DNA from: Ilumatobacteraceae bacterium
Lineage (GTDB): Bacteria; Actinomycetota; Acidimicrobiia; Acidimicrobiales; Ilumatobacteraceae
DNA: 64,000 nt
Direction: 5' to 3'
Assembly (NCBI GenBank): GCA_021299715.1
Contig: JAJTEL010000003.1
Location: 62,001-126,000 of the forward strand
Below the pieces are notes generated by a model, which was given only the letters and a program-made list of their open reading frames with translations, ran no database searches and was not told where the DNA came from. Position 1 is the first letter of the stretch; the number at the start of each line of letters is the position of its first letter. This document shows, piece by piece, positions 25,499 to 33,739 of the stretch. The position numbers and the translations under genes were made by a program.

Positions 25499-26944
25499 GT
25501 GCGAGATCGTGTCTTTTCATTGTTGCGTCTACTGCTAGGGACGCGACACGACTGGCGCATACAACGCCCCACTGTTCCCGCACTCCCCCAGCTTGGTGTT
25601 CACACACTTGGTCCGTTGTTTGCAATCTTCTCGTTATGTATTGGCTGGTTCGCATTCACAAATGCGGTTGGCGATGGAAACACTTCATTTGCGTTGTTCA
25701 TCGGATCTGTCTCCATCTTGATGATGGCGTGGAGCAATCTTTTGTCTACACGCGCGTCATCTCTAGAGAAGGTCTTCGGCGGACTTGACCACGTGTATCG
25801 ATGGCACCGGTGGTTTGGTGCGCTCTCGGTAGGTGCCATGTGGTTACACATGGAAATAGTCGATGATGTCAAGGGAATTCGAGGCGCATCAAAGGACATC
25901 GCTGATGCTGCGGAAGATCTTGCAGAAACAGGGTCAACACTGCTCTACATCTTGGTTGCTGCCAGCGTTCTGCGATGGATTCCATCTCGCTGGTGGCGCC
26001 TTAGCCACAAAGCGTTGATTCTCCCGTATGCATTTGCGAGTTGGCATTTCTACACAGCAACAAAGCCGTATGCAAACAATTCACCGTGGGGTTGGTGGTT
26101 TACCACTTTCATGATTATTGGTGTTGCTGCATGGGTGTACCGAGTGATGTGGCGCGACATGGTGCGCAAAGGCGAACTTCACCGTGTGGCCAACCTTCAA
26201 CATTCAGGACACTCACTCACTGTTGAACTTGAACCGCTTGGTTCACCACTTCAGTACACCGCAGGTCAATTCGCATTTCTGAAAGTAAGAAAGAAAGGCC
26301 TTCGTGAACCACATCCGTTCACAATTGCTTCACATCCCTCAGAGAATGTCTTGCGGTTCGTCATTAAAGATTTAGGAGACTGGACTCAACGCGTCGGACA
26401 AAAACTACGCGTGAGTGACCGAGTCACCGTGGAAGGTCCCTACGGAAAGCTTCCACTCTTTCCTTCTCACAACGCGGACGAGATCATCTGGATAGCCGGC
26501 GGAGTGGGGATAACGCCCTTCTTGGGTGCAGCAACAAAATTGTCATCTCGCAACACACCACGACCCCATCTGTTCTATTGCGTGCGGTCACGAGACGATG
26601 CGCCAGGGCTTGACGAATTAGAAGAGGCGCATCGCCATGGTCGCATTCATCTTCACGTTCATTCCTCTGTCGAAGGAAACAGGCTGCGGCACGAGGATAT
26701 AGCTGCTGTTTCCCGCGGTGGAGACCTCTCGCACTCTCATGTGGTGATGTGCGGCCCGAACCCACTCATTACCGACATGCGTTCAGCTGTTCGCTCGATG
26801 GGTGTTCGGCATGTTCACGTTGAGGCATTCGACATTCGAACAGGCGTCGGCCCAGACTTGTCTCGCGAAGTTGATTCCCTCACAAGGACAGTCACAATTC
26901 GAGACATCGGGCAGAAACTCTCTCGAACCATTCCTTCTGACTAA
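25499..26944 (+). CDS. Ferric reductase-like transmembrane flavoprotein (NOX/FRE family)
   Basis: A 481-residue membrane flavohaem protein. The N-terminal half has about six helices with paired histidines for haem (VYRWHRWFGALSVGAMWLHME and RLSHKALILPYAFASWHFY). The cytosolic half has an FAD-binding barrel with HPFTIASHP and an NAD(P)H domain with IAGGVGITPFLGA and VVMCGPNPLI. It would move electrons from NAD(P)H through FAD and haem across the membrane to metal ions or oxygen. Being divergent from copC-copD, it may reduce Cu(II) or Fe(III) before uptake; this is inference. It starts with GTG in a leaderless context, and its stop abuts that of the convergent monooxygenase. Confidence 0.85.
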   Translation: MRDRVFSLLRLLLGTRHDWRIQRPTVPALPQLGVHTLGPLFAIFSLCIGWFAFTNAVGDGNTSFALFIGSVSILMMAWSNLLSTRASSLEKVFGGLDHVYRWHRWFGALSVGAMWLHMEIVDDVKGIRGASKDIADAAEDLAETGSTLLYILVAASVLRWIPSRWWRLSHKALILPYAFASWHFYTATKPYANNSPWGWWFTTFMIIGVAAWVYRVMWRDMVRKGELHRVANLQHSGHSLTVELEPLGSPLQYTAGQFAFLKVRKKGLREPHPFTIASHPSENVLRFVIKDLGDWTQRVGQKLRVSDRVTVEGPYGKLPLFPSHNADEIIWIAGGVGITPFLGAATKLSSRNTPRPHLFYCVRSRDDAPGLDELEEAHRHGRIHLHVHSSVEGNRLRHEDIAAVSRGGDLSHSHVVMCGPNPLITDMRSAVRSMGVRHVHVEAFDIRTGVGPDLSREVDSLTRTVTIRDIGQKLSRTIPSD

Positions 26945-28126
26945 CTAGACAGGGGTAGTGAGTGCGTCGTATTCATACACCCAGTCAAGAATCGACATTC
27001 CTGGTGGGCTGATTGAGAAAATTAAGTCTCGGTCTTTTTGCTCCTGGCCATCAACCATGTGAAATAGGTCCCTATTCATCAATGATGAGTTTTGCACCTG
27101 CGCAGTGCGTCCCCGACGCGCATCTTCATATCTACGTAATGCATCAGCTGCGTCGCTGGTGTTTGCATCTGACAGACAGCGTGCGAGAACTACGGCATCT
27201 TCTATGGCTTGGCACGAACCTTGTGCCATAAACGGAAGCATGGGGTGGCATGCATCGCCGAGCAGAGTGGTTGTACCTATTCCCCACTGTTCCAATGGTT
27301 CACGGTCGAACAACGCCCACCGAAAAACTGGTTCTTCAACTCTCTCAAGTAGCGAGAGAAACTCCGGAGACCATCCTTCAAATCGTGAATGCAGATCTTC
27401 CAACGTTCCCTGTTCAGTCCATGATTCGATTTCCCAAGATTCCTCAGGCGAAATGCAAACAAGATTGAGGTGGCTTCGACCTCGACCAATGAAATAGCTC
27501 ACAACATGGCGGTCCGGCCCCATTCGGTTAGTCACATCAATCGGCAGATCATCAACAGCGCTACGCGGGACTAATGCGCGATAGGCCGCCGACCCACTAA
27601 ATCGCGGCCTATCAATTCCACCAACGCACGGCCGCACTACAGAATGGATCCCATCTGCGCCAATCACAATGTCAAATGACTGAGATGAACCGTCTGCGAA
27701 GATTACTTCAGACGATGCATCGCTCGGCTCGACTGAAACAACATGCGTTGAAAACTTCAGAGCCACATTCAAGCAAGTAGCGACAGCGTTACCCAGAATC
27801 TCCACTAATTCATTACGTGCAACGTTTGCAAGCGGAACTTGATGTTGAGACAAGAAGCCTTCATCAAGCTCTGTTGCTCGGATAATGGAATCATCTTCCC
27901 AGCGACGAAGGACGACTCGATGAGGATTCACCGATATCTCTGAATATGCCGCACCGAGGCCTAATGAAAGTAAGAGACGTCCAGCATTAGGACTAATTTG
28001 CACACCGGCGCCAATTTCTCGGATACCTGCAGAGCGTTCAAAGACCGTCACATCATGAGAATGCTGTGACAGCGCAAGAGCTGTAGTCAGTCCGCCTATT
28101 CCGCCGCCAACAATTGCAATTTTCAT
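26945..28126 (-). CDS. FAD-dependent aromatic monooxygenase (salicylate / 3-hydroxybenzoate hydroxylase-like)
   Basis: A 393-residue class A flavoprotein hydroxylase. FAD motif IAIVGGGIGGLTTALAL at the start, REIGAGVQISPNAGRLL, the DG motif IVIGADGIHSVVRPCV (about residue 155) and the second FAD motif LLGDACHPMLPFMAQGSCQAIEDAVVLARCL (about residues 290-320). Members hydroxylate, often with decarboxylation, aromatic acids using NAD(P)H and O2. It is the last gene of a four-gene leftward catabolic operon beginning with the VOC dioxygenase-like gene, starting 2 bases after the stop of the gene before it. The substrate is most likely a phenolic or heteroaromatic acid; I cannot name it. Confidence 0.88.
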   Translation of the reverse strand: MKIAIVGGGIGGLTTALALSQHSHDVTVFERSAGIREIGAGVQISPNAGRLLLSLGLGAAYSEISVNPHRVVLRRWEDDSIIRATELDEGFLSQHQVPLANVARNELVEILGNAVATCLNVALKFSTHVVSVEPSDASSEVIFADGSSQSFDIVIGADGIHSVVRPCVGGIDRPRFSGSAAYRALVPRSAVDDLPIDVTNRMGPDRHVVSYFIGRGRSHLNLVCISPEESWEIESWTEQGTLEDLHSRFEGWSPEFLSLLERVEEPVFRWALFDREPLEQWGIGTTTLLGDACHPMLPFMAQGSCQAIEDAVVLARCLSDANTSDAADALRRYEDARRGRTAQVQNSSLMNRDLFHMVDGQEQKDRDLIFSISPPGMSILDWVYEYDALTTPV

Positions 28127-28128
28127 AA

Positions 28129-29280
28129 CTATGCGTCAGCTAGCAGAGCGGCACCGTACTTATCAAGCGACTGATTTGATGCAACAAGGTGGTGCGCAGA
28201 ACCTTGACTATCCCTGAAGCAACGTTGCAATGGACTTGAATTGAACAATGCACCAGCACCAGCAAAACTCATAAGGCGTGAAATTGCAGCCACTGCGGTC
28301 TCCGTGCAGTAGGCGGTCATAGCGGTCACAGCGGCTTCCTGCCGTGCATTGAACTCAGCGCCGTTTTCCATTGCATTGTCAACTTCTGCGAGCGTGGCAA
28401 GAGCGTGTGCTTGCACAGCCTTTAGTTGTTGACTACTGCGACCGAGTTCATATTGAAATGCACCACGATCGGCAAGGCGACCATCAAAACCGCGTGACTT
28501 ACCCCGCGCATACACAACTAACTCGTCAATGAATCGCGTGCATGCACCAAAAGTAAATCCAAGGTTCTCACCAGCTACAAAGACTGGGTAGTTCAATCCG
28601 AAGATTGCACCGCCACGCTTTGGCGGTTCCATTGGGTCTACTGTCAAGGCTGTTGGAACAAATACATCTTTCGCTGTAATGGAAACACTTCCGGTTCCCT
28701 TCAATGCCATAACATTCCAATCGCCGTGCACTGTGGCTTCTGCAGTACGAATGACCGCAAGAGTGACAGTTGGCTGGTCCGATGCTTCGATTGCAGTCAA
28801 CATTGCCCAATCGGCATGACGAACTCCACTTGCATAATTCCACGTGCCGTTTACCAATACTCCACCCTCTACGCGAGTAAATGTTCCAGTCGGCGATGCC
28901 ACAGCTGCGAGAAATGGCGATGGGTCTGCGCCAAATAACAAGTCAACACCCTCTTCACTGAGGCGTGACCCGGCAGCTGCCGCTGCACCTGCGTGATTGA
29001 AACCAGTCCATGCTGCAGTTGCGTTTGAGTAACTCAATGCGGTGAAATAGCGGCATTGGTCCGCCAATAACAACCGGTCGCCACCAGCTTCAAGAGGCGC
29101 CTTGATCATGGGTACGCGAATCTGACGCATGAGGTCAACTAATGCTGGCGGAGCATCACCTAGTTCTTCAGACTCTGCAGCAGTTGCATCGAATTGCGAA
29201 TGCAACTCAGAGATTTCGCTGACTAACTGTTCGATTGGACGCGCCTTGTGGTTACTTGCACGTGACGTTGTCATTGTCAT
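28129..29280 (-). CDS. Acyl-CoA-dehydrogenase-fold flavin monooxygenase, oxygenase component (HsaA/HpaB-like)
   Basis: About 383 residues with the ACAD fold, but with features of the HsaA-type group D flavin monooxygenases: FTRVEGGVLVNGTWNYASGVRHADWAML, HGDWNVMALKGTGSVSITAKDVFVP and the C-terminal FAGAGALFNSSPLQRCFRDSQGSAHHLVASNQ. These enzymes hydroxylate phenols using reduced flavin supplied by a partner reductase; none is encoded in the window. The ATG at 29280 shares one base with the stop of the upstream SDR gene and has AAGGAG 7 bases ahead, so coupling is tight. A true acyl-CoA dehydrogenase is the alternative, but the usual catalytic glutamate region is missing. Confidence 0.75.
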   Translation of the reverse strand: MTMTTSRASNHKARPIEQLVSEISELHSQFDATAAESEELGDAPPALVDLMRQIRVPMIKAPLEAGGDRLLLADQCRYFTALSYSNATAAWTGFNHAGAAAAAGSRLSEEGVDLLFGADPSPFLAAVASPTGTFTRVEGGVLVNGTWNYASGVRHADWAMLTAIEASDQPTVTLAVIRTAEATVHGDWNVMALKGTGSVSITAKDVFVPTALTVDPMEPPKRGGAIFGLNYPVFVAGENLGFTFGACTRFIDELVVYARGKSRGFDGRLADRGAFQYELGRSSQQLKAVQAHALATLAEVDNAMENGAEFNARQEAAVTAMTAYCTETAVAAISRLMSFAGAGALFNSSPLQRCFRDSQGSAHHLVASNQSLDKYGAALLADA

Positions 29281-30059
29281 CAAAAAACTCCTTCATAACT
29301 GCCACCATCAAGTTGCAGATTTTGACCGCTGATATATCCAGCTTGTGCTGAACAAAGAAATGCAAAAGCATCACCAAATTCATCGGGACGACCCAAGCGA
29401 CGTGCCTTGATTGATGCAATCTGTTGCGCTCGTGCCTCTTCGTATGTGATGCCGAGCATCTTCATTGCAACGTGAGCCATCTGTTCTTGACGAGCAGTGT
29501 CAAAACGTTCGGGCAACAATTGGTTTACTGTGACGTTGAATTGCGCAAGATCCTTTGATATGCCTTTCAAGACTCCTGTAAGTCCCAAACGTGTTCCATG
29601 CGACAAACTCATCAACGAATTAGGTGACTTAACCATTGCTGAGCTCACTGCAATAATTCGACCAAATCCACGCTCTCTCATGCCAGGCACAACACGCTGC
29701 ACAAGACCTAATGGCCCAGTAAGTGCTTGCAGCACCGCAGAGTTCCAATCATTGACTTCAATATCAAGAAAACTTTTGGGTGATGGCCCTTGACCGTTCA
29801 GTAAGAGAATGTCTGGCGCTGGACACGTTGCCATTAGTTCGTCTTGCACACTTGGAGTTGCTGAATCGCCCACAACTCCAATTGCTTCGACGCCATAACG
29901 CGACGTCAGTTCTGCAACCGCAACATCAACATCTACTTGATTGCGACCATTGATGACAACATTGACTCCTTCACGCGCAATGCTTTCTGCACATGCACGC
30001 CCGAGTCCCCTGCTTGAACCCGCAAGGATTGCCCACTTCCCCTTTATTCCAAGGTCCAT
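29280..30059 (-). CDS. SDR family oxidoreductase (FabG-like)
   Basis: A 259-residue classical short-chain dehydrogenase. Residues 8-25 carry the nucleotide-binding loop (AILAGSSRGLGRACAESI), with an Asn-Gly-Arg tripeptide at the end of strand 2 that favours NADP(H). LLLNGQGPSP replaces the usual NNAG motif, and the expected active-site area reads VSSAMVKSPNSLMSLSHGTRLGLTGVLKG. The normal Tyr-X-X-X-Lys is changed to His-X-X-X-Arg-like residues, so catalysis may be altered. The end YISGQNLQLDGGSYEGVF is typical. It starts 4 bases after the stop of the VOC gene and is the second gene of the catabolic operon. Confidence 0.82.
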   Translation of the reverse strand: MDLGIKGKWAILAGSSRGLGRACAESIAREGVNVVINGRNQVDVDVAVAELTSRYGVEAIGVVGDSATPSVQDELMATCPAPDILLLNGQGPSPKSFLDIEVNDWNSAVLQALTGPLGLVQRVVPGMRERGFGRIIAVSSAMVKSPNSLMSLSHGTRLGLTGVLKGISKDLAQFNVTVNQLLPERFDTARQEQMAHVAMKMLGITYEEARAQQIASIKARRLGRPDEFGDAFAFLCSAQAGYISGQNLQLDGGSYEGVF

Positions 30060-30063
30060 GGGG

Positions 30064-31020
30064 TTACATCAATCCGCTTGCTTCGCGAGCAGCAGCAATC
30101 GCCGGAAGGTCAGACGGGTTGAAAAATTCTTCGGGCGGAACTTTGGGTCCCCACACTGAGAATCCTGCTGGACCATCTTCACCTTCCCAGTCGAGTCGAC
30201 GATGCACTTGATCCCACACTTCCTCATCAACAATTTGATCCATGTCTGAGAAGAACTCAAACATATTTCCTGATGGATCACGCAAATACCAGAACACATT
30301 GGCTCCAAGATTGTGTCGACCAACTCCGATAACACTGGACACGCGTTTGTCTTTCAGCACATTTGAACCGGCAAGACCCACAGCATCAATGTCATCTACC
30401 TCTACTGCGTAATGATTGAGATACGAGGTAGGGCCCGGCTGAATCATCAAGTTGTGATGATCGGACTCAACACGCATGAATGTTGCGAAACCTTTCATGA
30501 TTTGGTCTGAGATGCGGTAACCCAAAACATTGGAATAAAAATCAACTGCTTTATCTAGAAATGGCGTTCCGAGAACGACATGCCCGACGCGACGAACAAC
30601 TGGCATTTCTGTGTGCAACACAGCATCGGCGCGTGTGTTGACGCGTGTTCGTTCACCCGGGCCGTTGAATGCGCGTGTCTGAGTTGGCGTCAAAGAATGC
30701 GGCAAACCCACATCAATGACAATTGTGTGGCCAAAGATTGGGTCCGTACAACGTAATGTGGTGCTGTCACCCGTAGATGCAATTCCCGCATCAGCCAATC
30801 GCTTTGTGATGGCAGCAATATCGGCTTCAGTGTCACAGCTGAGATGCATTAACGACAGGTGACGGTATGTACCTTCCTGTATTTGCATCTGCACGGGACG
30901 GTCTGGGGTGCCGAGCACGCCGTCAGATGTTGCACTCATTCCGTGCTCCAACCAAAAGTCGAAGAGTTCCTGCGGATTTGCCACCGAAAGTTGAATATCT
31001 AAGAGACCGTTTAGTGCCAT
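30064..31020 (-). CDS. VOC family extradiol-type dioxygenase (BphC/HsaC-like)
   Basis: A 318-residue protein with two vicinal-oxygen-chelate repeats. The second repeat shows the metal and active-site marks of extradiol catechol dioxygenases: VRRVGHVVLGTPFLDKAVDFYSNVLGYRISD (first His ligand), LMIQPGPTSYLNHYAVEVDDID (second His), GVGRHNLGANVFWYLRDPSGNMFEFFSDMD (Tyr and Glu ligand). Such enzymes cleave catechol rings next to the hydroxyl groups. The start at 31020 follows TACTAT by six bases, a leaderless arrangement, with a TTGACG -35 box 18 bases further up. First gene of the four-gene leftward operon, divergent from marR. Confidence 0.85.
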   Translation of the reverse strand: MALNGLLDIQLSVANPQELFDFWLEHGMSATSDGVLGTPDRPVQMQIQEGTYRHLSLMHLSCDTEADIAAITKRLADAGIASTGDSTTLRCTDPIFGHTIVIDVGLPHSLTPTQTRAFNGPGERTRVNTRADAVLHTEMPVVRRVGHVVLGTPFLDKAVDFYSNVLGYRISDQIMKGFATFMRVESDHHNLMIQPGPTSYLNHYAVEVDDIDAVGLAGSNVLKDKRVSSVIGVGRHNLGANVFWYLRDPSGNMFEFFSDMDQIVDEEVWDQVHRRLDWEGEDGPAGFSVWGPKVPPEEFFNPSDLPAIAAAREASGLM

Positions 31021-31026
31021 GCCGAA

Positions 31027-31072
31027 ATAGTACGACATCAAACTATTTGACGTCAAACTATCTGCCTAGAAT
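31027..31072. promoter_or_regulatory. Divergent promoters and shared operator between the VOC operon and marR
   Basis: TTTGACGTCAAA (31046-31057) is a perfect palindrome carrying a TTGACG -35 box on each strand. Leftward: TTGACG (31056-31051), 18-base spacer, TACTAT (31032-31027), then 6 bases to the ATG. Rightward: TTGACG (31047-31052), a short 14-base spacer, TAGAAT (31067-31072), then 6 bases to the ATG at 31079. TCAAACTAT is also repeated directly at 31038 and 31053. Confidence 0.65.
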
Positions 31073-31078
31073 GTGGCT

Positions 31079-31588
31079 ATGAAAATTGGGAAATACGTAG
31101 ATGAGACAGTGGCGACCTGGCAGCAACAAAGACCAGACCTTGACTTTGTACCCATGGGTTACATGCTCCGATTCCACGCCATGGCTGAAGCAGCTATGGC
31201 CAAGATTCACTCCATCACTAAGTCACACGGACTCACAGTTGGTGAATTTGATGTTCTCGCCACATTGCGCCGTCATGGCCGTACCAGCACATTGACTCCG
31301 TCATTCATTGCAGAGGTAGCAATGGTCTCACCCTCTGGCCTGACACATCGACTCTCACAGCTAGAACAATCTGGCCACATCGTTCGCATATCTGACGATT
31401 CAGATCGCCGCAGTTCTCTTGTTTCAATTACTAAGAGTGGGGCGGCTGTTGCTGATCAAATCATCGCACAAATAGCCGAACACAGTGCACGAATGTACGA
31501 CGCGATTCCCGCCAAAGATCTCGAGAAGTTCAGCAATGTTGTCTCTCGTGTCTCAGCACAGTTGGAATCAGAAGTAGTGCCGTCATGA
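31079..31588 (+). CDS. MarR family transcriptional regulator
   Basis: About 169 residues. The winged helix shows THE pattern GLTVGEFDVLATLRRHG, SFIAEVAMVSPSGLTHRLSQLEQSGHIVRISDDSDRRSSLVSITKSG, which is the recognition helix and wing of MarR proteins; flanking helices form the dimer. Such repressors usually release DNA when an aromatic ligand binds. The divergent promoter region carries a palindrome overlapping both -35 boxes, so control of the VOC operon and of itself is likely. The ATG at 31079 lies six bases behind TAGAAT; an in-frame GTG at 31073 would be upstream of the predicted transcript start. It overlaps the next gene by ATGA. Confidence 0.9.
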   Translation: MKIGKYVDETVATWQQQRPDLDFVPMGYMLRFHAMAEAAMAKIHSITKSHGLTVGEFDVLATLRRHGRTSTLTPSFIAEVAMVSPSGLTHRLSQLEQSGHIVRISDDSDRRSSLVSITKSGAAVADQIIAQIAEHSARMYDAIPAKDLEKFSNVVSRVSAQLESEVVPS

Positions 31589-32448
31589 CAACGACAGTCA
31601 CACTCACCGGTACCGGATTACCCAATGTTGCTCCTGGTCGCGCCGGAGCCGGCGTGTTCGTAAAACACAACGACATAGTTGTGCAATTCGACGCAGGCCG
31701 TGCAACATGCAACCGATTAATTGAAGCAGGCCTCAAACTGGCCGACCTGGATGCTGTCTTTATTACTCATATTCATAGTGATCATGTTTTCGGATTAGCT
31801 GAGCTCGTTCTGTCACGATGGATTGAAACACAATTTGACAAAGTGGCTATTCCATTGCCCATTTATGCGCCATCTGGTGGTGCGGCACGTTTCGTGAAAC
31901 GAATGCTTGAACCATACGAAGAGGACACTCACATTCGGCGCGAACACACAGGTTCACGCGAAGTTATTCTCGATGCTCGTGAATTTCCCGCCTCATTCAC
32001 AGTCGCAGAAATCTGGGCGTCTGAAGACCGCGCAGTTGTAGTGGAAACTGTTGCAGTACACCACGAACCAGTACCAGATGCAGTGGCATACAGAGTCACA
32101 ACGCCTGATGGTTCAGTAGTTATCTCTGGTGACACCCGCGTGTGTCAGGAAGTTGAAGATTTCAGTCGCAATGCAAACGTTCTCGTTCACGAAGCATTTC
32201 GACGCGCGCCGCTAGAGCATGTCATTGAGCACTTCCCGCGAATCAATTCGATTCTTGATTATCATGCGGACACAATTTCGCTTGGCGCCATGGCGCAACG
32301 AGCACAGGTACAGACCCTGCTACTCACCCACCTTGGGCCACCGCCACGTAATGAAGAAGAAGAACAAGGATTCTCAGATGACGTGAAGACTGGTGGCTAC
32401 ACCGGAAACTGTTTGGTCGGCCGCGACCTCATGTCGGTCACGTTCTGA
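31585..32448 (+). CDS. Metallo-beta-lactamase fold hydrolase (RNase Z/arylsulfatase-like group)
   Basis: A 287-residue MBL protein with the zinc motif FITHIHSDHVFGLAEL (about residues 59-74), VVISGDTRVCQEVEDF, VLVHEAFRRAP and a late LLTHLGPPP, the ligand pattern of RNase Z-type hydrolases. It lacks the long exosite of true tRNase Z. Placement behind marR with a 4-base ATGA overlap makes it part of the same regulon, so it more probably hydrolyses an ester, lactone or thioester intermediate of the aromatic pathway than RNA; that role is inference. No signal peptide. Confidence 0.8.
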   Translation: MTTTVTLTGTGLPNVAPGRAGAGVFVKHNDIVVQFDAGRATCNRLIEAGLKLADLDAVFITHIHSDHVFGLAELVLSRWIETQFDKVAIPLPIYAPSGGAARFVKRMLEPYEEDTHIRREHTGSREVILDAREFPASFTVAEIWASEDRAVVVETVAVHHEPVPDAVAYRVTTPDGSVVISGDTRVCQEVEDFSRNANVLVHEAFRRAPLEHVIEHFPRINSILDYHADTISLGAMAQRAQVQTLLLTHLGPPPRNEEEEQGFSDDVKTGGYTGNCLVGRDLMSVTF

Positions 32449-32462
32449 TTCAAGAGGTCGCA

Positions 32463-32468
32463 TAGTCT
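32463..32468 (+). promoter_or_regulatory. -10 box of a leaderless promoter for the MFS gene at 32476
   Basis: TAGTCT followed by 7 bases and the ATG at 32476, with no ribosome site, suggesting that the transporter can be transcribed apart from marR. Confidence 0.4.
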
Positions 32469-32475
32469 TGTACGA

Positions 32476-33708
32476 ATGCGGATTCGTCACAGTCACCTCT
32501 TGTGCGCATCAGCATTCTTTGGTTCTACAGGTAACTCCGCAGTACACGTAGCTATTCCGTGGCTTGTTCTTGATGTAACGGGGTCATCTGCAAATGCCGG
32601 AATCGTTCTTGGCCTCAGCGGATTGTCGGTCATCTTTACAGCACCACTCATTGGCGGCCTGATTGCTGTGCTTGGAGCGCGCCCTGTCTCTCTTTGGGCA
32701 GACATTATTTCGGCCGCATCGGTTGTGCTGTTCCCCATTATTGGAATCTTGTTTGATGTAAATCTCGCTGTACTCCTTGTCGTTGCAATTATTGGAGCAA
32801 TGTTCGATCCAGCAGGAGCTACAGCACGTAAGTCTCTTATTCAAGCCGTTGCCGAGCGAGATGCTGTCTCCTTAGTGAAGTTCAACGGCACATACGAAGC
32901 GGCCGCCACTATTGGAACAGTGATTGGGCCAACGGGGGCAGCATTAGCAATCAGTGTTGTGGGTGTCAACTCCACTTTCTACTTGATTGCAATCGTTTTC
33001 GTTTGTGCATCTAGTACCGCGTTCTTCATTCCGGTTGTTGCGCCCAAGACACATTCACACGAACGCTTCTCGATGGGCAATGTTGTGAATGAAACTCGCA
33101 TTGGTATGAGAGCACTCCTAAATGACACGCCATTGTTGTCGCTTGTTGGTCTGTACACCTTGCTGACTGCCATCTACATGCCAGTTGAATCAATTGTGCT
33201 GTCGCGCTACTTTCGCGACCTGAATGAACCAGAGACTTTAGGATTCATCTTGTCTGCGATGTCTGTAGGCATTGTGATTGGTGCACTTCAGTTCCACCGC
33301 GCGGTTCGCACATTCTCACCAGGAAATCTGGTCATGATCTCCATGACCCTCATCGGTGCGGCGGTGTGTTTCATGGCGTTCTTGCCTAACGCGATTGTGT
33401 TTATTGCACTTGGCCTGGCACTTGGACTCGCATTTGGCCCCGTCAGCCCCCTGACCAATTACTTAGTGCAAAGACGAATGCCACAACACCTACACGGACC
33501 GGTCTTTGGAACACAGTTCTCGCTTACTCACCTTGCTCAACCTGCAGGAACACTGGCCCTCGGACTCATTGTTCAGTCGGTCTCGATTCCGGTTTTGTTA
33601 CTAGTAATTGGTGCACTCTTTATTGGTGTCACGTTGCTGGTGGGCTTTAGTGGCCCACTTCGACAACTCAGCGTTGATGCGCCGCCTAACGGTGACTCAC
33701 CGAAGTGA
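32476..33708 (+). CDS. MFS transporter
   Basis: A 410-residue protein with 12 hydrophobic helices. The first helix (LLCASAFFGSTGNSAVHVAIPWLVLDVTGS), the loop VLGARPVSLWADIIS, DPAGATARKSLIQAVAERDAVSLVKFNGTYEAAATIG and SMSVGIVIGALQF fit the MFS_1/MFS_3 drug-and-metabolite group. It lies 27 bases after the metallo-beta-lactamase gene in the rightward arm of the marR locus, so it may carry the aromatic substrate or expel it. Direction and cargo cannot be told. It converges on the acyl-CoA dehydrogenase at 33740. Confidence 0.85.
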   Translation: MRIRHSHLLCASAFFGSTGNSAVHVAIPWLVLDVTGSSANAGIVLGLSGLSVIFTAPLIGGLIAVLGARPVSLWADIISAASVVLFPIIGILFDVNLAVLLVVAIIGAMFDPAGATARKSLIQAVAERDAVSLVKFNGTYEAAATIGTVIGPTGAALAISVVGVNSTFYLIAIVFVCASSTAFFIPVVAPKTHSHERFSMGNVVNETRIGMRALLNDTPLLSLVGLYTLLTAIYMPVESIVLSRYFRDLNEPETLGFILSAMSVGIVIGALQFHRAVRTFSPGNLVMISMTLIGAAVCFMAFLPNAIVFIALGLALGLAFGPVSPLTNYLVQRRMPQHLHGPVFGTQFSLTHLAQPAGTLALGLIVQSVSIPVLLLVIGALFIGVTLLVGFSGPLRQLSVDAPPNGDSPK

Positions 33709-33739
33709 GCCACCTACAAGGCATGACATTGGTGAGTCT

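Noticed and set aside
26945-33708. Catabolic cluster as a recently acquired island
   Set aside because: No integrase, transposase, tRNA end or direct repeats flank it, and codon use and promoter style look like the rest of the window.
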